A stretch of 64,000 nt of DNA from Ophiobolus disseminans. Its lineage: Eukaryota > Ascomycota > Dothideomycetes > Pleosporales > Phaeosphaeriaceae. The stretch is taken from contig MU006236.1 in the NCBI GenBank assembly GCA_010093685.1, positions 773,068 through 837,067 on the forward strand, read 5' to 3'. Positions 34,065 to 44,498 of the stretch are shown piece after piece. Within the stretch, counting starts at the first letter, position 1. Each line of letters starts with the position of its first letter. A program made the translations under genes and the position numbers. Under the pieces are notes generated by a model. It did no database searches, was not told the origin of the DNA, and worked only from the letters and a program-made list of their open reading frames with translations.

Positions 34065-34411
34065 CGTGTTAAGGGTGGGTTCGCGATGCTGGACACTGCG
34101 CAAGTCACGATGTGATGTTCTGAAAAGACTCCCGCGGAGTTTCTTGGCATTGATCCTTGCTTAGCGTGGGGAACTCGCTGCTCCACCACTTCACTACACC
34201 ACCGTCTCTTGAACTACTTGCGGTTTTATATCGCACGCAGTCTGGAACAAGGAGCGAATATTTGGGGTAAATCAGAAGCCACCCTTGTATACCTCCAACT
34301 GTTTCAAACAGCGAAGGCATCCACGCGCAAACATACCAAACAGTTCGAGCTCATCTTCACGAGATTCAACTCGACATATCCCTTCAGGCTCTCAAAACGA
34401 CACTAGCCATA
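34065..34411. promoter_or_regulatory. Divergent promoter region between mL60 and TRS20
   Basis: 347 bp between two start codons on opposite strands; shared promoter by necessity. A GT-rich patch and an AT-rich stretch near 34300-34340 are visible, but no defined site. Confidence 0.45.
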
Positions 34412-34975
34412 ATGTCCTACACCTTCTCAATCCTCTCACCCCTCGACGTCCCGCTCTTCACCCACGACTTCGGCACATCACGATCTGGCGGTGATGGCGT
34501 GGCACGCTACACCCCAGCCGAACGCGCCATGGTGCCCTTCATCCTCCACAGCTCCCTCGATATCGTCGAAGAAGTACAGTGGGGACCTTCCACATCCGCC
34601 GGCTCTGCGCCCATGTACCTCAAGCACATCGACAAGTACCAGAACTGCTTCGTGAGCTGTTGGATCACCGCGGGGAACACAAGGTTCTTGTTGTTGACAA
34701 GGCCGCGAGATGAGTCGTTGGGCCTCACATCAGGTGGAAGTGGCGGTGCAAGAGGGTCGCTGGCTGGCGGACGGGCGGCGATGGGAGGGACGAGTGGGCT
34801 GTACAACCCCAGTGCGCCCGCGACAGAGGAGGCGGTCAAGAACTTCTTTGTCGACGTGTATGAGGGGTGGCTGAAGACCATCATGAATCCCTTCTTCCAT
34901 GTGGGCAACGGAGACGTGGTCAAGAGTCCGGTGTTCAGGCAGAGGGTCGCGACAGCGGCGAAGAAGTATCTCTGA
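34412..34975 (+). CDS. TRS20: TRAPP complex subunit Trs20/TRAPPC2 (sedlin)
   Basis: 187 residues, single exon. Core TRAPP subunit (longin/sedlin fold) acting in ER-Golgi tethering and as adaptor for TRAPPII and TRAPPIII. Conserved steps: FILHSSLDIVEEVQW, MYLKHIDKYQNCFVSCWITAGN, TRFLLL, then EEAVKNFFVDVYEGWLKTIMNPFF and the AAKKYL end. Compared with the 140-residue human protein there is a Gly/Ser/Ala-rich insertion at about residues 106-138 (GGSGGARGSLAGGRAAMGG), in the loop before the KNFF helix. Confidence 0.93.
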   Translation: MSYTFSILSPLDVPLFTHDFGTSRSGGDGVARYTPAERAMVPFILHSSLDIVEEVQWGPSTSAGSAPMYLKHIDKYQNCFVSCWITAGNTRFLLLTRPRDESLGLTSGGSGGARGSLAGGRAAMGGTSGLYNPSAPATEEAVKNFFVDVYEGWLKTIMNPFFHVGNGDVVKSPVFRQRVATAAKKYL

Positions 34976-35500
34976 GACAGCTAGCATGTATAACATGTCC
35001 AGCAACTCTCACCTTCGACGTTATCGTGGAAACCATGTGCGATGCCGGGACTCTACAGGATAACATGGCCGCTGCAATTGGCTACAGAGTAGCGCAGTGT
35101 GGCACAACAAGCGTCAGGGGTGTCATTCAGACATACCTTTGACCACCGTCACCTATCAAGAAGAAAATCGGTGAGGTGGCAAGAATTCGTGCACCAACCC
35201 AGTGCTGTGGCTTACATGGGTAGTATGCGCTCAGCCATCTCGGCAAGGAGGGCGACCTCAGCCTCGCAGTGTCGCACATCATATGTTTTATGAGGTCGGG
35301 CTGTTGCCATATCTGTGTAAGCCAGCCACAGGTCATATTTGGACGTTTCTGCATCAAAAATCACGGCTACTCTAGAGTACTATTTCTCAAAAAGATAGAG
35401 ATACGCAAAAACATGCAAGCCATACATAATGGTACTACTTAGTTGGGATCTTCATCATATCATAGGACTTTTTACATATTACCACAATGAGGAGTTTCTT
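34976..35500. other. Convergent intergenic, no gene seen
   Basis: 3' flanks of TRS20 (+) and of the membrane-protein gene (-). AT-rich from about 35.35 to 35.5 kb. No ORF with family signal. Confidence 0.45.
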
Positions 35501-36190
35501 CTAGAATGAGATGTCCGCCGACACACCCAGCAAAACGCAAGCGCATACGGGTTCTAAGACCGCGATATCACATCCGCGCATGTTTCGAATTCTTGCTTTC
35601 AGCACCCAAACCCCAAACACGAGCGACACAGGCGTGAACACGAAACTCCCAATCACCCACCCATTAGCCTTCGGCGCCGTCTCAGCCGTATACCAGATTG
35701 CGAACACAAAGACAGCAACAGAATGCACAGCGAGTGCAAGTGGCAGATACCAGGGAACTGCAAAGTTTTTGTCGATCCATATCGCCCAGCCGATAGGTGG
35801 GTTTGTCCCGTGTGGGTCGATTGTGAGGGGGCTGTGGAGCTTCTTGGGCGTGCGGTGGTAGGTGAAGCGCGGGTCCGCGAGGGTGTCGCCAAAGTCTACA
35901 TCCATGCTGGCGGTAGACATCCAGTCTAGGTCTTCGTCGTTGTCCTGGACAGGTTGCTTTCCTTTTCCTTGGTGTTCGTTAGCTCAGCGTCTTGTCGAAC
36001 TGACTCAGTCATTACCTTTTTCCGGAGCCTCGCGGTCAGGGAAATACAATACGATCGATGGCGGGAATTGTGACCACGGCCACAGCTGACTCGAGTCGGG
36101 TAAGTTGTCTAGCGGAAGTGTGTCCAGTCTGTCTTTCCATTGTATACTGAGTCGAGGTATTCTTGACTTTCTCTTCTTTCTTTCTGGTCA
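35501..36190 (-). CDS. 3' exons of a multi-TM membrane protein, unrecognised
   Basis: The last exon (35967-35501) ends in a 139-codon stretch with hydrophobic segments VPWYLPLALAVHSVAVFVFA and GWVIGSFVFTPVSLVFGVWVL. A good 48-nt intron (35968-36015, GTAATG, GCTAAC branch, CAAG) joins it in frame to an upstream exon reading LDTLPLDNLPDSSQLWPWSQ and then PPSIVLYFPDREAPE. That frame meets a TGA near 36190, so the true 5' limit of this exon lies just inside. The Met at 35920 usually picked as start is internal. I do not recognise the family. The 5' part of the gene is uncertain; see the neighbouring entry. Confidence 0.5.
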
Positions 36191-37451
36191 CCGTTGCTTT
36201 CATGGGAGCAGTCGGTGGTCCAGATATGTGCCATCAATCCAGCCAGACCCTTCATGGGGATCTTATCAGTTTTGTTTCTGATGGGCATCCAGTCGCCATT
36301 AGCTTTGGTTGGCCATTGCCAGTCAATGTCAGTTGGGACTGCAGTTGTTGATGTGTGAGCGAGTTCGAACTGTCGACTATTAGTATCAGTCAGTAGATCA
36401 ATATAGATGCGCCTACTCTTGCCACTCGAATTCCACTAAATCCTCTCAGTTCCTTCAACCGTCTCCATTGTGGTCGAAGATATACGTACTTCTTCCTTAC
36501 CTTTTCTATGATAGCCCGGTCCAAAGGAATGTCGCCTGACGTGGGAATTTTCCATTGACTAATCTTGTAGCCTGTTGAGCTAGGATAACAGATGATCAAA
36601 AAAGTAAGAAAAGCTTCGGTCTCAGCCTCCTGGTGCTTCTGCTGCTTTTCCGTCCTGGCGAGAGTACTTTCTTGGATGGTCGTGAATTGAGACTTGGACA
36701 GTCATACCCCACTGTTTCGGCGAGTGATCTCGGACGTGTTTCTTCCTTGCTCCGCGCTAATTGCGACATGTTGGTCCGATGGCGCTCCGTCGTGCATTTG
36801 AGGCAACGTCGCAGGCTTCTTGCCAAATTCCCTGTTCAGAAGTCGTGTTTCTGCATTTGCAGACATATGGAGACTGAGTTTGTATAGAGCCTTCATGGTT
36901 TGCCGGTCTGTCGTACTTAGTGGACAGTCAGTTGATATGGGCGCGCCACAGACCTTTGCATGTATCAGCTCCAGCACCGACGCATCTTACAGGATTTTTT
37001 AGACTACACATCTGAATATCGTGTGAATAATGCCTAGCTTGGGTGGAGCGTGATTGCTAGGGTTCTGTCGACGACAATAAACTAGAAACAATAATGGAAC
37101 TATCACCGTTGCATGCCATTTCCAAATCCAGCCCTGCGAAGACTGGGCGATGAACCGATACCAGAGCCCCAAAACATAACCAGAGAGATAGAGGAAGAAG
37201 GCGTAGAGAATTAGCCGTGCAGGTTGGACCGAACCTGTTATCATCATTACCCAAATGCCGCCCACAGGCAGATCAGGAGAGAGGTTTGACAGAATGACTG
37301 GATCTCTACGCCGGGGAAAGGCCTCTAGCACTAAGGGCTCAGATGGATGAATACAAGTAGAGTTCTGGAACCAATCGTGTACAAAAATATGAGGTATCGG
37401 GAAGAAGGATTGTCTGTGTCCATGGAACTGTATCCACGAGCCACTCCCCAT
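36191..37451 (-). pseudogene. Probable 5' part of the membrane-protein gene, frame unclear or decayed
   Basis: At 37451-36999 a 150-codon frame starts MGSGSWIQFHGHRQ and has two hydrophobic helices, ending WKWHATVIVPLLFLVYCRR. At about 36345-36180 another frame reads DWQWPTKANGDWMPIRNK then GLAGLMAHIWTTDC, which has the look of coding sequence. It runs into the downstream exon only by a shift of frame that no good intron explains. Between them (36.4-36.98 kb) frames such as YVCKCRNTTSEQGIWQEAC are open but hard to join. All lie on the same strand in the right order, so either a many-exon gene with splice sites I cannot resolve or a decaying gene is likely. Confidence 0.4.
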
Positions 37452-38706
37452 CTCTGGATACTTCGCGGAACGACCGGCCTTATAGGGTTTAACCTATAGA
37501 TATAACACGTCACTCGGATTCCCAAAATATCAACTTGCTTCTCTCTGAGGAACGTACCCAAGTTATGTCTAGCGCCGGCTGCTGCAGCGAGAAGAGTTGC
37601 CGCGCAGCTCCCGTCAAAGACCGCGATCTTAACGAGACGAACAGTCCAATAGCTTCCATAAGCTCACGATCTGTTGTATCTGTATCGATGGCAATATTTA
37701 ATTATGTCAAATCTCCTTGCTCTTACATGCCAGCCTTCGCTGACCATGAGGACCACATACGAGGTAGGTTTCCTGGCGTTCGGTAGGATGACCTGGGCCT
37801 GCGTATCAGGGAGAGTCCATGTGTGCTCTCCTAGGGCAGTTCGCTAGGATATTAGGTAGTACAGAAGCCCGAATCACCACCCGTTAATGAACATTGTTTA
37901 TTCGAAATAGAGAAGCCATTCTCGACGTGGCTATAGACTCGCGGCCAGCTGCATTCTCAACTGCAAGACCCAGCCAAAAGATGATTCTCTCGGTAAGACT
38001 CCAAGAGGTATGCGACAGGTAGTTCACCAATATGTCGAGCAGCCTCAGGGATGTTGTGAGCAAGGCTAGAATGGGCTTTGCAGTGGGGGGGGGGGCGGAA
38101 CATCGATGTTCACAAATCGCACTCCATCGATCTCATGTAGTTTCATTCTTGAAGTGAAAAGATTCTGTAGAAGTCATGTAAAAAGGTAAGTTGTGGTATT
38201 CGAGAAGGGAGGCTTCAACTACGTACTGTGCGATCTCAAGGCTCCTATGCATGGCAACGTGTCTGCGCCAAGGAACCGGTGAGCGCACCTGGGCAGCCTT
38301 CAGCCTCAAAGTCGCTTCTGAGAGGAAAGCTGGGTAAGTATTATTATAAGATGAAGTTGAACACAAAAGTTGGGGTATTATCAAAGGGAGACTAGACTCG
38401 AATAGCCTGTGTAAGTATTTCACCCTTAATTTCATTATTGGCTGTTCAACATGCAATACTAACGGTTGAACAAGTAAGATAGCCTCATAGTAGTATTCTG
38501 AGTCTCCATGGAGAAGAAATCAAGGGCTTTGGACATCTTGTAGTCTGTGATATCTGGGGAGTAATAAAATTTGCCCGAGCACGCATAAGACTCGAAAAAC
38601 GAGCGAAAGCTTGACTCCACTACCACCAACCTTCTCAGCCTGCCTATCTTAATAACGCCACCCATGAATTGTTCCTTTCAGACCCAAGATCCTGAGTGCT
38701 GAATCA
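37452..38706. other. Intergenic; possible small unrecognised gene on minus strand
   Basis: Two minus-strand frames, 38665-38459 (MGGVIKIGRLRRLVVVESS) and 38456-38133, look partly coding and could be exons of one small gene. The obvious intron signals (GTTAGT.., ..TTACACAG) do not give matching phases. No family signal. The rest (37.45-38.1 kb) shows nothing. Confidence 0.3.
38085..38095 (+). repeat. Poly-G run, 11 G
   Basis: An uninterrupted G tract just outside the possible small gene; likely variable in length and prone to miscount. Confidence 0.85.
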
Positions 38707-41700
38707 TCACGCCTCAACATCAGTACCCTCCGTTCCCCCAGCTTGTGATGCGGCTGTAATCGCCTCCTCAGTCGCCCTCGACTGGAGCCCAGCCTTCCGT
38801 TCACCAAAGTTGTGCAGCCGCTCCCCAATCAGATACACCTCGTCCCGCACGACCAACCTCCATCTACTGACCATGCGCACAGCCTCCTTGCTTGCCCACA
38901 TGGCCACAAGACTGAGTCCGACAGCCGGGAAACTGAAGCGCCACACCATATTCCGCGTTTGTTCGCTCGCGCCCGCATACAGTGTCTTGGACGTCGTAAA
39001 CGCCAAGCTCGACGGGACTGCAATGGCAACGCCCCACAGCACCAGAACAGGGAGCAGGAAACACCGCGTAGCGATACGTGCATTGGGATACAAGTAACCG
39101 TCTCGAACCACGGCGTTGAAAGCGCGCGCGGGGCGGGATTGGCGGTTTGCAAATAATATACGTGCTGCGAGACGGCTGTAGAGGAAGCCGAGGGTCCAGT
39201 CCTGGATGAGGTGCACGACGTGAGGCTCTGCGGGGCCAAGATAGGCGTGCAGCGGCATGAGGAAGTAGAGCTCGATGAGCACAGCGAAGAGGAAGGGGAT
39301 TGCGAAGACCAGGCTGGCCCAGACGTATGTGAAGCGTAGGACGCGCAAACCGATGCGTGACGATGTGGTGGCGACATTGTGGAGGGTAGCCAGGGGTGAG
39401 GGCACAGGGCGGTTGAGATTGGAGACGAAATTGTATGCATGCCAGATGGAGTATGCGACGCTACCGAGTGTGTAGACACCCAGAGAAAAAGCGTGGATGT
39501 CGTTCATCTCAACCGTCTCAGGGAGGACCAGCGAGAAGAGGTACCGCCCGAAGAGCAATGGGAGGATCGTGACGCCGACGCCGCTCATGCCCATGAAGAT
39601 CCAGATCGTGACAACGAATGCGAAGATGCGGAGGCGGAACCAGCTGGGAATGAACACTATGGCGACGAGGTCGGAGTTGTGCACACCGCCCTCTGTTTTG
39701 CCGTCTTTGCGAACGTTGTTGGTGTCAACTTCGACAAATACGGGGTGGCCCTTGGGCACGCGAGCCTGATCCGATGAAGGAGCGCGCACGTATTTCCCAT
39801 CCTGGCCCGCGTGATTTTCGATACTGTCACCGAATAAGAAACTCGAGAGGCGGAGGAAGCCAGCACACCTCTTGAAGCACCATTTGTACATTGAGTGTAT
39901 GCTCTCGCTGGGCTTGTAGAACTTGATGATGACAGGCGTGAGGAAATTGTAGAAGAGCAGGTCTAGAGGGAACTCGAGAGACGGTGCTTCAGTGGTCCAG
40001 TGGATCGGAAGCACGCCAGAAGTTGCGCGGCTGAGCGTCCATACAACGCCACCTAGACAGACGATAACGAGGGCGCCATAAACAAGGGCACTAAAGGCAA
40101 TCTTGCGTAGCTGGGTAGTGACACTGCGCTCGAGCACGTCGCGAACTGGATGGAATGTCGGGTCGTCTGGGTCGCGGATGAAGTAGAGCACTCCCTTGCG
40201 CATAATCTTGCGGCACATAGACACAAACAGCGCAAAATGGAACATGTAGCATGTGCCAATAAACCAGTGTACAAAGCCAGATGTCCAAGGACTTTGACAA
40301 GCGAATTGCCAGCGAGTAAAGAGAGTAGCGTTTTTGAAGAGCGGCAGCATGGCGAGATCGAGGAGCAAGCCGCAGTACAGCGGAAAGGCGAGCATCTCGA
40401 TACTGATGATCAGAATTACCTTGAGAACACCGCCCGCCTGTTGCAGGATCTCAGTGATGATACGTTCAATCTTCTGGCCCTGCTGTGAGGTGCTGAAGGG
40501 AGAGCCGCGCTTAAGATATACGGCCCCAGCCATGGCGAAGAAAGCGTAGCCAGCGAAGACGGCGATCATACGGTCGTTGGCCGTCCAACGCTCAAATGTG
40601 GTGTAATCAGCAGGCGTGTTGTGTCCGAGGTCTAGATTGTACGTGATCTTGTACGACTTTGCCGTGGAAATCCACGACCATACAGAGAGGCACTGGGTGA
40701 AAAGCCACACCGCGGCAAACCGGACAACGTGAGGCAGCCCAGTGCAGGTTCTCCAGAGGAACCTGAACGGAGATTCCGATGACGCTTGCTCGATGAATGC
40801 ATTTGCATAATTGCCCGTCTCGTTCAGGGCGAACGAAGTCGAGTTCTGAATGCTTCGTAGGGCTGCGTGTGAGTTGACGGAGAGCCGGAAGTAATCGGGT
40901 CGGGGAGACATTGAAGGATCGCCCATCAGCTTCACTATACGGTCCATGGCACCGGAGGCGAGCGAAAGCATAGTGGCAGACATCCCAGCAATCCGACCGT
41001 CCACGGCCTGTGAGAAATCGCCTGATGCACACAGGTGAACGCATGAAGATGCAATCTTTGAGCCCCAATACGTCGCACCGGCCATCACAACCAGTGCAAA
41101 ATCCACAATCAGATCCGTGATGGTGGCGACGATCTGCAATGGCAGCTTGATGAGGAGCGAGATCGGACTTCCCATCATCAGAATCACCACCTTGCCCCAT
41201 AGGTATGGAATCCACACCGCGCATGCTAGTGTGGCTGAGATTAATACGGCGCTGAAGAGGACATTTTGGAAGAGCCCAACGATAGGCCCCTGCATGCCGA
41301 TGAGCTCCAGTATGCCCTCCAAGTCCTCTGCATCTTCAATCGCTTCTTGATCGTTGACGTCGATGCCGGCCTGAGCGGCAGCCGCAGCAACCTCGGGGTC
41401 TTGAGCCGCGGGGTTGATAGGCTCTTGCATCTCGTTTCCAGCAAAGGGAACAAAAGGTGCCTCGTCCGCAAGGTTGCGCACGATATGCTCCTCATTTCCG
41501 GGCTCTTCAGCCTGCGGCACACCTGGTGCGACGTCACCAAACGTCCAGTCGAGAAGTCGGTTCATAAGATGAGGCTCGGGCTGGACAACTGCAGCTGGTG
41601 CAACGTTCTGCTGCTGCGTTTCTCCTCCATCATCTTCTCGAGGCGGACCCTCGTCTCCAGACTCGGAAAAATCTGTTGAAGCTTCAGAGCCCTGCTCAGC

Positions 41701-43560
41701 TTGAACAACATCAGCCGCGTTGTGCGCTTCATCTTCACTCGTTCCTTCTTGCTCTTGCAAAGGTACATCCACATCCACACTATCGTTGTCGACCTTGGCT
41801 TTGCCCTTGTCTAGCCGACGATCTCCTTCCAGCACTTGGTCGGAGTCGTCGTCTGCAATGACATCAGTGACCTGCTGCCAACTTTCACTACTATGCTCAC
41901 TGTCCTGCTCTTGATCATATGTTGCATCGTGCTCTCTGTCAGCAGGTTCTCCAGTCTCTTCATCTTCCCAGGAATCAGGAACTTGACGTGCTTCAGAGTC
42001 CGCGGGCTGTGGCAAATTTTCGAATGACCACTCGTTGCCCTCTTCTAAGCTTCGTCTGATCCCTGTAGCGACGAAGGACTTATCTCTCGAAGGCATGATT
42101 GGCCTCTGTGCTGAACCTGGTGATCCTGAACCTGACAAATCAACTGTTAGATTTGCCAATTGAGACATACTGCTGCGCCGTGGCACGTTTCTTTCGTCGT
42201 CCGACGCAGAGGCTTGGTTTCCACGTGAGGAAGATGCCTCAGATACGGGACCAGCATCTTGTTCCTCGCTTGCTTCAATGGTCGCGATTTTGGCCTGCAG
42301 CTTCCGCTTCAGAGCCATCTCTAGCTTCTCAGCACCTACGGGACCCATGTCGTTGAGAAGTGTTGCAAGTTCCTCCGGCGAGCCATCCTCCAGCGCCTTT
42401 GTCATTTTTTCAGCAATACCGTCATCTCGATCGTCCTGTCGTTCCGCTAGGGCATTTGCGTGTGCTCCATTGTCAGTATCCTCCTCTTGCGCATCTGGAA
42501 CAACTTCCGCCTCTTCGTGGTTAGCCGGAACAGGGTTGTGGGCTGCGGCGTCATCATTCATGGCCCGGTGTGCTGCCGCGTTATCGCCAAGGGCGACCAT
42601 GTTGATCACAGGCTGTTGCTGTACGACCCATTCCCGAATAAGGAAGATGAGGATGAACGCAACCACAACTAACAACGTGATGATCTGACCTTCAAGGACA
42701 TCTATGATAAAACGATTGGCGGTCTGCGAGTCGAACCAGTTGAAGAAAGATACGTCGGAAAGCAACGAGGGGTCTCGAATGCCCAGCGGGTCAGAGGTCG
42801 CGTTGATGGAGGTCTGATTTACCTCGATTGTCGAGAAGGAAGCGAGGGGCAGCGGGAAGCCGAAAAGGAGTCGCTTGGCAAAGGTCCAGGCCGCAAGCTC
42901 TGGGGTTGATGTATTATATGTTGCGAATGCCACAGAGAAGAACGGTGTCCAGAAGTTGAAGCTGTCCGTGACGTTCAATGTGGGTGGTTTGTCGATCGTG
43001 GGCCTGAAAGCTGTCATATTGAAGGGGCCTACACTGGGATACTCCGATCTCTCTGCCGAGTCGAGGAACATGTCGCGCGACCAGCCGCCGTCGCCGACCC
43101 AGAACAGGCTGCGCCAGACTACGCGCATACACCAGGGAAGCAGCAAAAGCCATACACTAGCCACCAACACCCCGCGACACCAGGTCAGGAACATGTTGAG
43201 CACATGCATGGCGGCGCGACGTACAAAGACGGTCGTCGGGACACGGTTGGGCATGCCAGGGTGATAGAGCTTGGTGAAACGGAAGGATGTCTTGCACAGC
43301 TCGCAGTGCTTCTTCTGTGTATGGGACAGCCACTCCATCAGGCACTCCTGGTGGACGTATTTGATGCTCCCGCTGCACTTGCACGGATAGAACAGAGGCT
43401 CGTCGGCAGTGCCCTCTCCGCGACATATGCGGCACGTGTCTGCCTCGTCCTTGTCGGCTTGTGAGGGGCTCGTGGTGTGGCTCTGGGAGGACTCGTCGAG
43501 GGCCATGTCGTGTGCCTGGTTGAGGAGCACCCTAGGCGTGTCCGCAGCGTCGGTCGCCAT
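38707..43560 (-). CDS. SSM4: ER RING-CH ubiquitin ligase Doa10/Ssm4 (MARCH6/TEB4 family)
   Basis: 1617 residues in one exon. E3 ligase of the ER and inner nuclear membrane that ubiquitinates misfolded and short-lived proteins for proteasomal degradation (ERAD-C). The RING-CH finger at residues 43-89 is complete as C4HC3: C43, C46, C60, C62, H70, C73, C86, C89 (CRICRGEG, CKCSGSIKYVH, CELC). It is followed by many TM segments starting at about residue 115. A long acidic disordered loop at about 330-700 is rich in Glu/Asp/Gln. More TM helices fill the C-terminal half, which contains the conserved membrane region of the family. Length is above yeast Doa10 (1319), mainly because of the acidic loop, as in other Pezizomycotina. 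Confidence 0.95.
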   Translation of the reverse strand: MATDAADTPRVLLNQAHDMALDESSQSHTTSPSQADKDEADTCRICRGEGTADEPLFYPCKCSGSIKYVHQECLMEWLSHTQKKHCELCKTSFRFTKLYHPGMPNRVPTTVFVRRAAMHVLNMFLTWCRGVLVASVWLLLLPWCMRVVWRSLFWVGDGGWSRDMFLDSAERSEYPSVGPFNMTAFRPTIDKPPTLNVTDSFNFWTPFFSVAFATYNTSTPELAAWTFAKRLLFGFPLPLASFSTIEVNQTSINATSDPLGIRDPSLLSDVSFFNWFDSQTANRFIIDVLEGQIITLLVVVAFILIFLIREWVVQQQPVINMVALGDNAAAHRAMNDDAAAHNPVPANHEEAEVVPDAQEEDTDNGAHANALAERQDDRDDGIAEKMTKALEDGSPEELATLLNDMGPVGAEKLEMALKRKLQAKIATIEASEEQDAGPVSEASSSRGNQASASDDERNVPRRSSMSQLANLTVDLSGSGSPGSAQRPIMPSRDKSFVATGIRRSLEEGNEWSFENLPQPADSEARQVPDSWEDEETGEPADREHDATYDQEQDSEHSSESWQQVTDVIADDDSDQVLEGDRRLDKGKAKVDNDSVDVDVPLQEQEGTSEDEAHNAADVVQAEQGSEASTDFSESGDEGPPREDDGGETQQQNVAPAAVVQPEPHLMNRLLDWTFGDVAPGVPQAEEPGNEEHIVRNLADEAPFVPFAGNEMQEPINPAAQDPEVAAAAAQAGIDVNDQEAIEDAEDLEGILELIGMQGPIVGLFQNVLFSAVLISATLACAVWIPYLWGKVVILMMGSPISLLIKLPLQIVATITDLIVDFALVVMAGATYWGSKIASSCVHLCASGDFSQAVDGRIAGMSATMLSLASGAMDRIVKLMGDPSMSPRPDYFRLSVNSHAALRSIQNSTSFALNETGNYANAFIEQASSESPFRFLWRTCTGLPHVVRFAAVWLFTQCLSVWSWISTAKSYKITYNLDLGHNTPADYTTFERWTANDRMIAVFAGYAFFAMAGAVYLKRGSPFSTSQQGQKIERIITEILQQAGGVLKVILIISIEMLAFPLYCGLLLDLAMLPLFKNATLFTRWQFACQSPWTSGFVHWFIGTCYMFHFALFVSMCRKIMRKGVLYFIRDPDDPTFHPVRDVLERSVTTQLRKIAFSALVYGALVIVCLGGVVWTLSRATSGVLPIHWTTEAPSLEFPLDLLFYNFLTPVIIKFYKPSESIHSMYKWCFKRCAGFLRLSSFLFGDSIENHAGQDGKYVRAPSSDQARVPKGHPVFVEVDTNNVRKDGKTEGGVHNSDLVAIVFIPSWFRLRIFAFVVTIWIFMGMSGVGVTILPLLFGRYLFSLVLPETVEMNDIHAFSLGVYTLGSVAYSIWHAYNFVSNLNRPVPSPLATLHNVATTSSRIGLRVLRFTYVWASLVFAIPFLFAVLIELYFLMPLHAYLGPAEPHVVHLIQDWTLGFLYSRLAARILFANRQSRPARAFNAVVRDGYLYPNARIATRCFLLPVLVLWGVAIAVPSSLAFTTSKTLYAGASEQTRNMVWRFSFPAVGLSLVAMWASKEAVRMVSRWRLVVRDEVYLIGERLHNFGERKAGLQSRATEEAITAASQAGGTEGTDVEA

Positions 43561-44498
43561 ATCGGGTTGAGTGTAATGAACGGCGCTGGAGTGGTTACGT
43601 GGTTACGTGGTAAGAGTGGGTAGGGGAAGTTATAGATTGAAGGGTCTCAAGCGGAGGTCCGCAGTCCAAGCGATCACGTAGTCATGGAGGGTCCGACGGG
43701 TGCCGCGGAAAAGTTTCGTGATATGTACAGCAGGGTGTCACGGCGAGGGATGTTTGGATGTGAATTAGGTCTAGGTGCAGAGCGTGTGTGAGATGAAAAG
43801 CGCGAGAGTTGCTGAATGGAGGCGTGAACATCGCGCGGAAGTGGTGATGTCGCCAACGTCGACGGTCTTGGCACTGAAGCTTGTTCGCGAACGGTGCATT
43901 CACTCCAGAGATTAATGTAGCCTGTGTAGCCTCAGACTACTTTTGCTTGTCGTCCTAACACTGCAAATGCATGCGCGGATACTCAGCATAGCAGAAGCAA
44001 GGATAGACTGTCGTGGTGGTCTTGTTGTGCAGGCGCACGCGAGACCCTGGCACTGGCAGGAGCAACCGGGGGCAGGCATCTGAAGCACGTCGCGACACAA
44101 CCGGGCAGCGTGAATCAAGGCGAACCGCTCGGGGTTGGCATGTTGGTATCCCAACAATATCCAGCTTCCACTACTGTGTGCACTCATAACCTATCAAGAC
44201 GGGTGTGTCTCCACTGCCTGCTGCTTGTCCTTGCTTGCTCTTCCCGCGTCCGCACGTGCAATTACATCACCGACCCGCTGCTCGGTTGCGCACCGACCTA
44301 GCATTTAGTCCTCACCACCGTCCATCACACCAACGCTAGACGTTGCTCTCTGGTTCACCACTGCCTAATTGTGTGTTTATAGTTCTACGAACGCTCCTGC
44401 CGTCTCTACTCACTGACGTCAGCTAGGACCACCCACACAGTGCTAACGCCGCACCGCCGATAGACAGCCAGACACGCGAGCTGACGGCGAGTAACACC
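43561..44498. promoter_or_regulatory. Divergent promoter region, SSM4 and the repeat-protein gene
   Basis: 938 bp between divergent starts. A near-tandem ggttacgtggttacgtgg lies about 30 bp upstream of the SSM4 start (near 43595). C/T-rich tracts precede the plus-strand gene. No ORF with family signal. Confidence 0.45.
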
